Assembly: GCA_033782935.1 (NCBI GenBank)
Contig: JAWQEG010000128.1
Coordinates: 1,736,001 to 1,800,000, forward strand
DNA: 64,000 nucleotides
Origin: Petrolisthes cinctipes
Lineage: Eukaryota; Arthropoda; Malacostraca; Decapoda; Porcellanidae
Direction: 5' to 3'
The notes below the pieces were generated by a model, which searched no databases, was not told the DNA's origin, and saw only the letters and a program-made list of their open reading frames with translations. The translations under genes were made by a program, and so were the position numbers. Positions 48,401 through 61,059 of the stretch are shown here, one piece after another. Position 1 is the stretch's first letter. Every line of letters starts with the position of its first letter.

Positions 48401-49461
48401 AAAACACCCGAAAATTCGATATTTAGAGGTCCCAGAAGCGATCTGTACATGCCTACTCCGTGTTAGAGTATTTTCAAAATACATGCTCAAAACATACTGA
48501 AAATCGATCTTTTAGGTGCACAAAAGTAGATATGTGCATGCATCTTCAGTACCCGTTTATATCTCAAATTCAGGCTCAAAACACCCGAAAATTCAATATT
48601 TTGGGGTCCCAGAAGCAATCCGTACATGCCTACTCAGTGTTAGAGTATTTTCAAAATACAGGCCCAAAACATGCTGAAAATCGATATTTTAGATGCCCAA
48701 AGTCAATATGTGCATGTATCTTCTGTACCCGTTTATATCTCAAATTCAGGCTCAAAACACCCGAAAATTCGATATTTTGGGGTCCCAGAAGCAATCTGTA
48801 CATGCCTACACAGTGCGAGAATATTTTCAAAATATAGGCTAAAAACATGCTAAAAATCGACATTTTAGGTGCCAAAAAATCGATATCTCAAATTCAGTCC
48901 CAAAACACCCGAAAATTCGATATTTAGAGGTCCCAGAAGGTATCTGTACATGCCTAATCCGTGTTAGAGTATTTTCAAAATACAGGCCAAAAACATACTG
49001 AAAATCGATCTTTTAGGTGCCCAAAAGTCGATATGTGCATGCATCTTCTGTACCCGTTTATATCTCAAATTCTGGCCCTAATCACCCGAAAATCTGATAT
49101 TTTGGGGTCCCAGAAGCGATCTGAACATGCCTACTCCGTGTTAGAGTATTTTCAAAATTCAGGCCCAAAACATGCTGAAAATCGATATTTTTGGTGCCCA
49201 AAGTCAATATGTGCATGTATCTTCTGTACCCGTTTATATCTCAAATTCAGGCTCAAAACACCCGAAAATTCAATATTTTGGGGTCCCAGAAGCAATCTGT
49301 ACATGCCTACTCAGTGCTAGAATATTTTCAAAATATAGGCTAAAAACATGCTAAAAATCGATCTTTTAGGTGCCAAAAAGTCGATATCTCAAATTCAGTC
49401 CCAAAACACCCGAAAATTCGATATTTAGGGGTCCCAGAAGCAATCTGTACATGCCTACTCC
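45454..49461 (+). repeat. Two further tetramers with dimers and trimers
   Basis: Units: 45454 A1-A1-B1-C2 (678), 46132 B2-C1 (324), 46456 A1-B1-C2-like (501), 46957 B2-C1 (324), 47281 A1-A1-B1-C1 (678), 47959 A2-B2-C1, 48460 A1-B1-C2 and 48961 A2-B2-C1. 46456-47280 matches 40594-41418 (offset 5,862), sharing AATACATACTC and GAGTAATTTC. The tetramers at 43775, 45454 and 47281 are near copies of one another. Confidence 0.87.
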
Positions 49462-49638
49462 GTGTTAGAGTATTTTCAAAATACATGCTCAAAACATACT
49501 GAAAATCGATCTTTTAGGTGCACAAAAGTCGATATGTGCATGCATCTTCAGTACCCGTTTATATCTCAAATTCAGGCTCAAAACACCCGAAAATTCAATA
49601 ATTTGGGGTCCCAGAAGCAATCTGTACATGCCTACTCA

Positions 49639-49786
49639 GTGTTAGAGTATTTTCAAAATACAGGCCCAAAACATGCTGAAAATCGATATTTTAGTTGCCA
49701 AAAAATCGATATCTCAAATTCAGGCTCAAAACACCCGAAAATTCAATATTTTGGGGTCCCAGAAGCAATCTGTACATTCCTACTCA
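49639..49786 (+). repeat. B1/C/B mosaic monomer (148 bp)
   Basis: B1 head, C-type middle with the 29-bp deletion (GTTGCCAAAAAATCGATATC), then a B- or A1-type tail (CAGGCTCAAAACACCC, AATTCAATATTTTGGGG). It sits between two A1 monomers in the 826-bp unit. The duplicate copy is 54710-54857. A similar mosaic with a B2 head and C1 middle is at 61738-61885. Confidence 0.83.
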
Positions 49787-51466
49787 GTGTTAGAGTATTT
49801 TCAAAATACATGCTCAAAACATACTGAAAATCGATCTTTTAGGTGCACAAAAGTCGATATGTGCATGCATCTTCAGTACCCGTTTATATCTCAAATTCAG
49901 GCTCAAAACACCCGAAAATTCAATATTTTGGGGTTCCAGAAGCAATCTGTACATGCTTACTCAGTGTTAGAGTATTTTTAAAATACAGGCCCAAAACATG
50001 CAGAAAATCGATATTTTATATGCCCAAAGTCAATACGTGCATGTATCTTCTGTACCCGTTTATATCTCAAATTCAGGCTCAAAACACACGAAAATTCAAT
50101 ATTTTGGGGTCCCAGAAGCAATCTGTACATGCCTACACAGTGCTAGAATATTTTCAAAATATAGGCTAAAAACATGCTAAAAATCGACATTTTAGGTGCC
50201 AAAAAATCGATATCTCAAATTCAGTCCCAAAACACCCGAAAATTCGATATTTAGAGGTCCCAGAAAGTATCTGTACATGCCTACTCCGTGTTAGAGTATT
50301 TTCAAAATACAGGCCAAAAACATACTGAAAATCGATGTTTTAGGTGCCCAAAAGTCGATATGTGCATGCATCTTCTGTACCCGTTTATATCTCAAATTCT
50401 GGCCCTAAACATCCGAAAATTCGATATTTTGGGGTCCCAGAAGCGATTTGTACATGCCTACTCCGTGTTAGAGTATTTTCAAAATTCAGGCCCATAACAT
50501 GCTGAAAATCGATATTTTTGGTGCCCAAAGTCAGTATGTGCATGTATCTTCTGTACCCGTTTATATCTCAAATTAAGGCTCAAAACACCCGAAAATTCAA
50601 TATTTTGGGCTCCCAGAAGCAATCTGTACATGCCTACTCAGTGCTAGAATATTTTCAAAATATAAGCTAAAAACATGCTAAAAATCGATCTTTTAGGTGC
50701 CAAAAAGTCGATATCTCAGATTCAGTCCCAAAACACCCGAAAATTCGATATTTAGGGGTCCCAGAAGCGATCTGTACATGCCTACTCCGTGTTAGAGTAT
50801 TTTCAAAATACATGCTCAAAACATACTGAAAATCGATCTTTTAGGTGCACAAAAGTCGATATGTGCATGCATCTTCAGTACCCGTTTATATCTCAAATTC
50901 AGGCTCAAAACACCCGAAAATTCAATATTTTGGGGTCCCAGAAGCAATCTGTACATGCCTACTCAGTGTTAGAGTATTTTCAAAATACAGGCCCAAAACA
51001 TGCTGAAAATCGATATTTTAGATGCCCAAAGTCAATATGTGCATGTATCTTCTGTACCCGTTTATATCCCAAATTCAGGCTCAAAACACCCGAAAATTCA
51101 ATATTTTGGGGTCCCAGAAGCAATCTGTACATGCCTACACAGTGCTAGAATATTTTCAAAATATAGGCTAAAAACATGCTAAAAATCGACATTTTAGGTG
51201 CCAAAAAATCGATATCTCAAATTCAGTCCCAAAACACCCGAAAATTCGATATTTAGAGGTCCCAGAAGGTATCTGTACATGCCTACTCCGTGTTAGAGTA
51301 TTTTCAAAATACATGCTCAAAACATACTGAAAATCGATCTTTTAAGTGCACAAAAGTCGATATGTGCATGCATCTTCAGTACCCGTTTATATCTCAAATT
51401 CAGGCTCAAAACACCCGAAAATTCAATATTTTGGGGTCCCAGAAGCAATCTATACATGCCTACTCA

Positions 51467-51627
51467 GTGTTAGAGTATTTTCAAAATACAGGCCCAAAAC
51501 ATGCTGAAAATCGATATTTTAGATGCCCATGTACCTTCTGTACCCGTTTATATCTCAAATTCAGGCTCAAAACACCCGAAAATTCAATATTTTGGGGTCC
51601 CAGAAGCAATCTGTACATGCCTACTCA
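51467..51627 (+). repeat. B1 monomer with 15-bp internal deletion (161 bp)
   Basis: GATGCCC joins ATGTACCTTCTG, removing the AAAGTCAATATGTGC stretch. The same deletion, together with a 10-bp end deletion, gives the 151-bp monomers at 53733-53883, 56538-56688 and 58618-58768. Only here is the 15-bp deletion present without the 10-bp one, which helps to order the two events. Confidence 0.87.
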
Positions 51628-52795
51628 GTGTTAGAGTATTTTCAAAATACAGGCCCAAAACATGCTGAAAATCGATATTTTAGATGCCCAAAGTCAATAT
51701 GTGCATGTATCTTCTGTACCCGTTTATATCCCAAATTCAGGCTCAAAACACCCGAAAATTCAATATTTTGGGGTCCCAGAAGCAATCTGTACATGCCTAC
51801 ACAGTGCTAGAATATTTTCAAAATATAGGCTAAAAACATGCTAAAAATCGACATTTTAGGTGCCAAAAAATCGATATCTCAAATTCAGTCCCAAAACACC
51901 CGAAAATTCGATATTTAGAGGTCCCAGAAGGTATCTGTACATGCCTACTCCGTGTTAGAGTATTTTCAAAATACATGCTCAAAACATACTGAAAATCGAT
52001 CTTTTAGGTGCACACAAGTCGATATGTGCATGCATCTTCTGTACCCGTTTATATCTCAAATTCTGGCCCTAAACACCCGAAAATTCGATATTTTGGGGTC
52101 CCAGAAGCGATTTGTACATGCCTACTCCGTGTTAGAGTATTTTCAAAGTTCAGGCCCAAAACATGCTGTAAATAGATATTTTTGGTGCCCAAAGTCAATA
52201 TGTGCATGTATCTTCTGTACCCGTTTATATCTCGAATTCAGGCTCAAAACACCCGAAAATTCAATATTTTGGGGTCCCAGAAGCAATCTGTACAGTGCTA
52301 GAATATTTTCAAAATATAGGCTAAAAACATGCTAAAAATCGATCTTTTAGGTGCCAAAAAGTCGATATCTCAAATTCAGTCCCAAAACACCCGAAAATTC
52401 GATATTTAGTGGTCCCAGAAGCGATCTGTACATGCCTACTCCGTGTTAGAGTATTTTCAAAATACATGCTCAAAACATACTGAAAATCGATCTTTTAGGT
52501 GCACAAAAGTCGATATGTGCATGCATCTTCACTACCCGTTTATATCTCAAATTCAGGCTCAAAACACCCGAAAATTCAATATTTTGGGGTCCCAGAAGCA
52601 ATCTGTACATGCCTACTCAGTGTTAGAGTATTTTCAAAATACAGGCCCAAAACATGCTGAAAATCGATATTTTAGATGCCAAAAGTCAATATGTGCATGA
52701 ATCTTCTGTACCCGTTTATATCTCAAATTCAGGCTCAAAACACCCGAAAATTCAATATTTTGGAGTCCCAGAAGCAATCTGTACATGCCTACACA

Positions 52796-52906
52796 GTGCT
52801 AGAATATTTTCAAAATATAGGCTAAAAACATGCTAAAAATCGACATTTCAGGTGCCAAAAATTCAATATTTTGGGGTCCCAGAAGCAATCTGTACATGCC
52901 TACACA
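52796..52906 (+). repeat. 111-bp mini-monomer (C with a further 37-bp deletion)
   Basis: A C monomer in which GTGCCAAAAA is joined directly to TTCAATATTTTGGGG, losing a further 37 bp compared with the 148-bp C. It is followed by a full C2 that starts GTGCTATAATATT. The duplicate is 57681-57791. It is the shortest monomer in the window. The join lies where AAAAATCGATAT and GAAAATTCAATAT resemble each other, so slippage or short-homology repair is plausible. Confidence 0.85.
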
Positions 52907-54532
52907 GTGCTATAATATTTTCAAAATATAGGCTAAAAACATGCTAAAAATCGACATTTTAGGTGCCAAAAAATCGATATCTCAAATTCAGTCCCAAAAC
53001 ACCCTAAAATTCGATATTTAGAGGTCCCAGAAGGTATCTGTACATGCCTACTCCGTGTTAGAGTATTTTCAAAATACAGGCCAAAAACATACTGAAAATC
53101 GATCTTTTAGGTGGCCAAAAGTCGATATGTGCATGCATCTTCTGTATCCGTTTATATCTCAAATTCTGGCCCTAAACACCCGAAAATTAGATATTTTGGG
53201 GTCCCAGAAGCGATCTGTACATGCCTACTCCGTGTTAGAGTATTTTTAAAATTCAGGCCCAAAACATGCTGAAAATCGATATTTTTGGTGCCCAAAGTCA
53301 ATATGTGCATGTATCTTCTGTACCCGTTTATATCTCAAATTCAGGCTGAAAACACCCGAAAATTCAATATTTTGGGGTCCCAGAAGCAATCTGTACATGC
53401 CTACACAGTGCTAGAATATTTTCAAAATATAGGCTAAAAACATGCTAAAAATCGACATTTTAGGTGCCAAAAAATCGATATCTCAAATTCAGTCCCAAAA
53501 CACCCGAAAATTCGATATTTAGATGTCCCAGAAGGTATCTGTACATGCCTACTCCGTGTTAGAGTATTTTCAAAATACATGCTCAAAACATACTGAAAAT
53601 CGATCTTTTAAGTGCACAAAAGTCTATATGTGCATGCATCTTCAGTACCCGTTTATATCTCAAATTCAGGCTCAAAACACCCGAAAATTCAATATTTTGG
53701 GGTCCCAGAAGCAATCTGTACATGCCTACTCAGTGTTAGAGTATTTTCAAAATACAGGCCCAAAACATGCTGAAAATCGATATTTTAGATGCCCATGTAC
53801 CTTCTGTACCCGTTTATATCTCAAATTCAGGCTCAAAACACCCGAAAATTCAATATTTTGGGGTCCCAGAAGCAATCTGTACAGTGCTAGAATATTTTCA
53901 AAATATAGGCTAAAAACATGCTAAAAATCGATCTTTTAGGTGCCAAAAAGTCGATATCTCAAATTCAGTCCCAAAACACCCGAAAATTCGATATTTAGGG
54001 GTCCCAGAAGCGATCTGTACATGCCTACTCCGTGTTAGAGTATTTTCAAAATACATGCTCAAAACATACTGAAAATCGATCTTTTAGGTGCACAAAAGTC
54101 GATATGTGCATGCATCTTCTGTACCCGTTTATATCTCAAATTCTGGCCCTAAACACCCGGAAATTCGATATTTTGGGGTCCCAGAAGCGATTTGTACATG
54201 CCTACTCCGTGTTAGAGTATTTTCAAAGTTCAGGCCCAAAACATGCTGTAAATCGATATTTTTGGTGCCCAAAGTCAATATGTGCATGTATCTTCTGTAC
54301 CCGTTTATATCTCGAATTCAGGCTCAAAACACCCGAAAATTCAATATTTTGGGGTCCCAGAAGCAATCTGTACATGCCTACTCAGTGCTAGAATATTTTC
54401 AAAATATAGGCTAAAAACATGCTAAAAATCGATCTTTTAGGTGCCAAAAAGTCGATATCTCAAATTCAGTCCCAAAACACCCGAAAATTCGATATTTAGG
54501 GGTCCCAGAAGCAATCTGTACATGCCTACTCC

Positions 54533-57500
54533 GTGTTAGAGTATTTTCAAAATACATGCTCAAAACATACTGAAAATCGATCTTTTAGGTGCACAAAAGT
54601 CGATATGTGCATGCATCTTCAGTACCCGTTTATATCTCAAATTCAGGCTCAAAACACCCGAAAATTCAATAATTTGGGGTCCCAGAAGCAATCTGTACAT
54701 GCCTACTCAGTGTTAGAGTATTTTCAAAATACAGGCCCAAAACATGCTGAAAATCGATATTTTAGGTGCCAAAAAATCGATATCTCAAATTCAGGCTCAA
54801 AACACCCGAAAATTCAATATTTTGGGGTCCCAGAAGCAATCTGTACATTCCTACTCAGTGTTAGAGTATTTTCAAAATACATGCTCAAAACATACTGAAA
54901 ATCGATCTTTTAGGTGCACAAAAGTCGATATGTGCATGCATCTTCAGTACCCGTTTATATCTCAAATTCAGGCTCAAAACACCCGAAAATTCAATATTTT
55001 GGGGTTCCAGAAGCAATCTGTACATGCTTACTCAGTGTTAGAGTATTTTTAAAATACAGGCCCAAAACATGCAGAAAATCGATATTTTATATGCCCAAAG
55101 TCAATACGTGCATGTATCTTCTGTACCCGTTTATATCTCAAATTCAGGCTCAAAACACCCGAAAATTCAATATTTTGGGGTCCCAGAAGCAATCTGTACA
55201 TGCCTACACAGTGCTAGAATATTTTCAAAATATAGGCTAAAAACATGCTAAAAATCGACATTTTAGGTGCCAAAAAATCGATATCTCAAATTCAGTCCCA
55301 AAACACCCGAAAATTCGATATTTAGAGGTCCCAGAAAGTATCTGTACATGCCTACTCCGTGTTAGAGTATTTTCAAAATACAGGCCAAAAACATACTGAA
55401 AATCGATGTTTTAGGTGCCCAAAAGTCGATATGTGCATGCATCTTCTGTACCCGTTTATATCTCAAATTCTGGCCCTAAACACCCGAAAATTCGATATTT
55501 TGGGGTCCCAGAAGCGATTTGTACATGCCTACTCCGTGTTAGAGTATTTTCAAAATTCAGGCCCATAACATGCTGAAAATCGATATTTTTGGTGCCCAAA
55601 GTCAGTATGTGCATGTATCTTCTGTACCCGTTTATATCTCAAATTAAGGCTCAAAACACCCGAAAATTCAATATTTTGGGCTCCCAGAAGCAATCTGTAC
55701 ATGCCTACTCAGTGCTAGAATATTTTCAAAATATAAGCTAAAAACATGCTAAAAATCGATGTTTTAGGTGCCAAAAAGTCGATATCTCAGATTCAGTCCC
55801 AAAACACCCGAAAATTCGATATTTAGGGGTCCCAGAAGCGATCTGTACATGCCTACTCCGTGTTAGAGTATTTTCAAAATACATGCTCAAAACATACTGA
55901 AAATCGATCTTTTAGGTGCACAAAAGTCGATATGTGCATGCATCTTCAGTACCCGTTTATATCTCAAATTCAGGCTCAAAACACCCGAAAATTCAATATT
56001 TTGGGGTCCCAGAAGCAATCTGTACATGCCTACTCAGTGTTAGAGTATTTTCAAAATACAGGCCCAAAACATGCTGAAAATCGATATTTTAGATGCCCAA
56101 AGTCAATATGTGCATGTATCTTCTGTACCCGTTTATATCCCAAATTCAGGCTCAAAACACCCGAAAATTCAATATTTTGGGGTCCCAGAAGCAATCTGTA
56201 CATGCCTACACAGTGCTAGAATATTTTCAAAATATAGGCTAAAAACATGCTAAAAATCGACATTTTAGGTGCCAAAAAATCGATATCTCAAATTCAGTCC
56301 CAAAACACCCGAAAATTCGATATTTAGAGGTCCCAGAAGGTATCTGTACATGCCTACTCCGTGTTAGAGTATTTTCAAAATACATGCTCAAAACATACTG
56401 AAAATCGATCTTTTAAGTGCACAAAAGTCGATATGTGCATGCATCTTCAGTACCCGTTTATATCTCAAATTCAGGCTCAAAACACCCGAAAATTCAATAT
56501 TTTGGGGTCCCAGAAGCAATCTATACATGCCTACTCAGTGTTAGAGTATTTTCAAAATACAGGCCCAAAACATGCTGAAAATCGATATTTTAGATGCCCA
56601 TGTACCTTCTGTACCCGTTTATATCTCAAATTCAGGCTCAAAACACCCGAAAATTCAATATTTTGGGGTCCCAGAAGCAATCTGTACAGTGCTAGAATAT
56701 TTTCAAAATATAGGCTAAAAACATGCTAAAAATCGATCTTTTAGGTGCCAAAAAGTCGATATCTCAAATTCAGTCCCAAAACACCCGAAAATTCGATATT
56801 TAGGGGTCCCAGAAGCGATCTGTACATGCCTACTCCGTGTTAGAGTATTTTCAAAATACATGCTCAAAACATACTGAAAATCGATCTTTTAGGTGCACAA
56901 AAGTCGATATGTGCATGCATCTTCTGTACCCGTTTATATCTCAAATTCTGGCCCTAAACACCCGAAAATTCGATATTTTGGGGTCCCAGAAGCGATTTGT
57001 ACATGCCTACTCCGTGTTAGAGTATTTTCAAAGTTCAGGCCCAAAACATGCTGTAAATAGATATTTTTGGTGCCCAAAGTCAATATGTGCATGTATCTTC
57101 TGTACCCGTTTATATCTCGAATTCAGGCTCAAAACACCCGAAAATTCAATATTTTGGGGTCCCAGAAGCAATCTGTACAGTGCTAGAATATTTTCAAAAT
57201 ATAGGCTAAAAACATGCTAAAAATCGATCTTTTAGGTGCCAAAAAGTCGATATCTCAAATTCAGTCCCAAAACACCCGAAAATTCGATATTTAGTGGTCC
57301 CAGAAGCGATCTGTACATGCCTACTCCGTGTTAGAGTATTTTCAAAATACATGCTCAAAACATACTGAAAATCGATCTTTTAGGTGCATAAAAGTCGATA
57401 TGTGCATGCATCTTCAGTACCCGTTTATATCTCAAATTCAGGCTCAAAACACCCGAAAATTCAATATTTTGGGGTCCCAGAAGCAATCTGTACATGCCTA

Positions 57501-59407
57501 CTCAGTGTTAGAGTATTTTCAAAATACAGGCCCAAAACATGCTGAAAATCAATATTTTAGATGCCAAAAGTCAATATGTGCATGAATCTTCTGTACCCGT
57601 TTATATCTCAAATTCAGGCTCAAAACACCCGAAAATTCAATATTTTGGAGTCCCAGAAGCAATCTGTACATGCCTACACAGTGCTAGAATATTTTCAAAA
57701 TATAGGCTAAAAACATGCTAAAAATCGACATTTCAGGTGCCAAAAATTCAATATTTTGGGGTCCCAGAAGCAATCTGTACATGCCTACACAGTGCTATAA
57801 TATTTTCAAAATATAGGCTAAAAACATGCTAAAAATCGACATTTAAGGTGCCAAAAAATCGATATCTCAAATTCAGTCCCAAAACACCCGAAAATTCGAT
57901 ATTTAGAGGTCCCAGAAGGTATCTGTACATGCCTACTCCGTGTTAGAGTATTTTCAAAATACAGGCCAAAAACATACTGAAAATCGATCTTTTAGGTGGC
58001 CAAAAGTCGATATGTGCATGCATCTTCTGTATCCGTTTATATCTCAAATTCTGGCCCTAAACACCCGAAAATTAGATATTTTGGGGTCCCAGAAGCGATC
58101 TGTACATGCCTACTCCGTGTTAGAGTATTTTCAAAATTCAGGCCCAAAACATGCTGAAAATCGATATTTTTGGTGCCCAAAGTCAATATGTGCATGTATC
58201 TTCTGTACCCGTTTATATCTCAAATTCAGGCTGAAAACACCCGAAAATTCAATATTTTGGGGTCCCAGAAGCAATCTGTACATGCCTACACAGTGCTAGA
58301 ATATTTTCAAAATATAGGCTAAAAACATGCTAAAAATCGACATTTTAGGTGCCAAAAAATCGATATCTCAAATTCAGTCCCAAAACACCCGAAAATTCGA
58401 TATTTAGAGGTCCCAGAAGGTATCTGTACATGCCTACTCCGTGTTAGAGTATTTTCAAAATACATGCTCAAAACATACTGAAAATCGATCTTTTAAGTGC
58501 ACAAAAGTCGATATGTGCATGCATCTTCAGTACCCGTTTATATCTCAAATTCAGGCTCAAAACACCCGAAAATTCAATATTTTGGGGTCCCAGAAGCAAT
58601 CTGTACATGCGTACTCAGTGTTAGAGTATTTTCAAAATACAGGCCCAAAACATGCTGAAAATCGATATTTTAGATGCCCATGTACCTTCTGTACCCGTTT
58701 ATATCTCAAATTCAGGCTCAAAACACCCGAAAATTCAATATTTTGGGGTCCCAGAAGCAATCTGTACAGTGCTAGAATATTTTCAAAATATAGGCTAAAA
58801 ACATGCTAAAAATCGATCTTTTAGGTGCCAAAAAGTCGATATCTCAAATTCAGTCCCAAAACACCCGAAAATTCGATATTTAGAGGTCCCAGAAGGTATC
58901 TGTACATGCCTACTCCGTGTTAGAGTATTTTCAAAATACAGGCCAAAAACATACTGAAAATCGATCTTTTAGGTGCCCAAAAGTCGATATGTGCATGCAT
59001 CTTCTGTACCCGTTTATATCTCAAATTCTGGCCCTAAACACCCGAAAACTCGATATTTTGGGGTCCCAGAAGCGATCTGTACATGCCTACTACGTGTTAG
59101 AGTATTTTCAAAATTCAGGCCCAAAACATGCTGAAAATCGATATTTTTGATGCCCAAAGTCAATATGTGCATGTATCTTCTGTACCCGTTTATATCTCAA
59201 ATTCAGGCTCAAAACACCCGAAAATTCAATATTTTGGGGTCCCAGAAGCAATCTGCACAGTGCTAGAATATTTTCAAAATATAGGCTAAAAACATGCTAA
59301 AAATCGATCTTTTAGGTGCCAAAAAGTCGATATCTCAAATTCAGTCCCAAAACACCCGAAAATTCGATATTTAGGGGTCCCAGAAGCGATCTGTACATGC
59401 CTACTCC
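54533..59407 (+). repeat. 4,875-bp segment, second copy of the large tandem duplication
   Basis: Units: 54533 (826), 55359, 55860, 56361 (476), 56837 (491), 57328 (612), 57940, 58441 (476) and 58917 (491). Order and oddities repeat those of 49462-54532: offset 5,071 up to the 56361 unit and 4,885 afterwards. The copies differ chiefly at 51290 versus 56361 (662 against 476 bp) and at 54032 versus 58917 (501 against 491 bp, with A2 replacing the A1/A2 hybrid). Confidence 0.9.
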
Positions 59408-61059
59408 GTGTTAGAGTATTTTCAAAATACATGCTCAAAACATACTGAAAATCGATCTTTTAGGTGCACAAAAGTCGATATGTGCATGCATCTTCAGTAC
59501 CCGTTTATATCTCAAATTCAGGCTCAAAACATCCGAAAATTCAATATTTTGGGGTCCCAGAAGCAATCTGTACATGCCTACACAGTGCTAGAATATTTTC
59601 AAAATATAGGCTAAAAACATGCTAAAAATCGACATTTTAGGTGCCAAAAAATCGATATCTCAAATTCAGTCCCAAAACACCCGAAAATTCGATATTTAGA
59701 GGTCCCAGAAGGTATCTGTACATGCCTACTCCGTGTTAGAGTATTTTCAAAATACAGGCCAAAAACATACTGAAAATCGATCTTTTAGGTGCCTAAAAGT
59801 CGATATGTGCATGCATCTTCTGTACCCGTTTATATCTCAAATTCTGTCCCTAAACACCCGAAAATTCGATATTTTGGGGTCCCAGAAGCGATCTGTACAT
59901 GCCTACTCCGTGTTAGAGTATTTTCAAAATTCAGGCCCATAACATGCTGAAAATCGATATTTTTGGTGCCCAAAGTCAGTATGTGCATGTATCTTCTGTA
60001 CCCGTTTATATCTCAAATTCAGGCTCAAAACACCCGAAAATTCAATATTTTGGGGTCCCAGAAGCAATCTGTACATGCCTACTCAGTGCTAGAATATTTT
60101 CAAAATATAGGCTAAAAACATGCTAAAAATCGATCTTTTAGGTGCCAAAAAGTCGATATCTCAAATTCAGTCCCAAAACACCCGAAAATTCGATATTTAG
60201 GGGTCCCAGAAGCGATCTGTACATGCCTACTCCGTGTTAGAGTATTTTCAAAATACATGCTCAAAACATACTGAAAATCGATCTTTTAGGTGCACAAAAG
60301 TCGATATGTGCATGCATCTTCAGTACCCGTTTATATCTCAAATTCAGGCTCAAAACATCCGAAAATTCAATATTTTGGGGTCCCAGAAGCAATCTGTACA
60401 TGCCTACACAGTGCTAGAATATTTTCAAAATATAGGCTAAAAACATGCTAAAAATCGACATTTTAGGTGCCAAAAAATCGATATCTCAAATTCAGTCCCA
60501 AAACACCCGAAAATTCGATATTTAGAGGTCCCAGAAGGTATCTGTACATGCCTACTCCGTGTTAGAGTATTTTCAAAATACAGGCCAAAAACATACTGAA
60601 AATCGATCTTTTAGGTGCCTAAAAGTCGATATGTGCATGCATCTTCTGTACCCGTTTATATCTCAAATTCTGTCCCTAAACACCCGAAAATTCGATATTT
60701 TGGGGTCCCAGAAGCGATCTGTACATGCCTACTCCGTGTTAGAGTATTTTCAAAATTCAGGCCCATAACATGCTGAAAATCGATATTTTTGGTGCCCAAA
60801 GTCAGTATGTGCATGTATCTTCTGTACCCGTTTATATATCAAATTCAGGCTCAAAACACCCGAAAATTCAATATTTTGGGGTCCCAGAAGCAATCTGTAC
60901 ATGCCTACTCAGTGCTAGAATATTTTCAAAATATAGGCTAAAAACATGCTAAAAATCGATCTTTTAGGTGCCAAAAAGTCGATATCTCAAATTCAGTCCC
61001 AAAACACCCGAAAATTCGATATTTAGGGGTCCCAGAAGCGATCTGTACATGCCTACTCC
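59408..61059 (+). repeat. Nearly identical 826-bp tandem duplication
   Basis: 59408-60233 and 60234-61059 each consist of A1-C2 (325 bp) followed by A2-B2-C1 (501 bp). They share CATCCGAAAATT, GGTGCCTAAAAG, TTCTGTCCCTAAAC, CCATAACATG and GTCAGTATG. By eye I find a single difference (TATATCTCAAA at about 60010, TATATATCAAA at about 60836). This is among the most recent duplications in the window, or an assembly duplication. Confidence 0.9.

Larger units (their letters stand above)
49462..54532 (+). repeat. 5,071-bp segment, first copy of the large tandem duplication
   Basis: Units: 49462 (826 bp: A1, B1/C/B chimera, A1, B1, C2), 50288 A2-B2-C1, 50789 A1-B1-C2, 51290 (662 bp: A1, B1 with 15-bp deletion, B1, C2), 51952 (491: A1/A2 hybrid, B2 with 10-bp end deletion, C1), 52443 (612: A1, B1, 111-bp mini-C, C2), 53055 A2-B2-C2, 53556 (476: A1, doubly deleted B, C1) and 54032 (501: A1/A2 hybrid, B2, C1). 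Nearly all odd-length units of the window lie in this segment and its copy. Confidence 0.9.
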
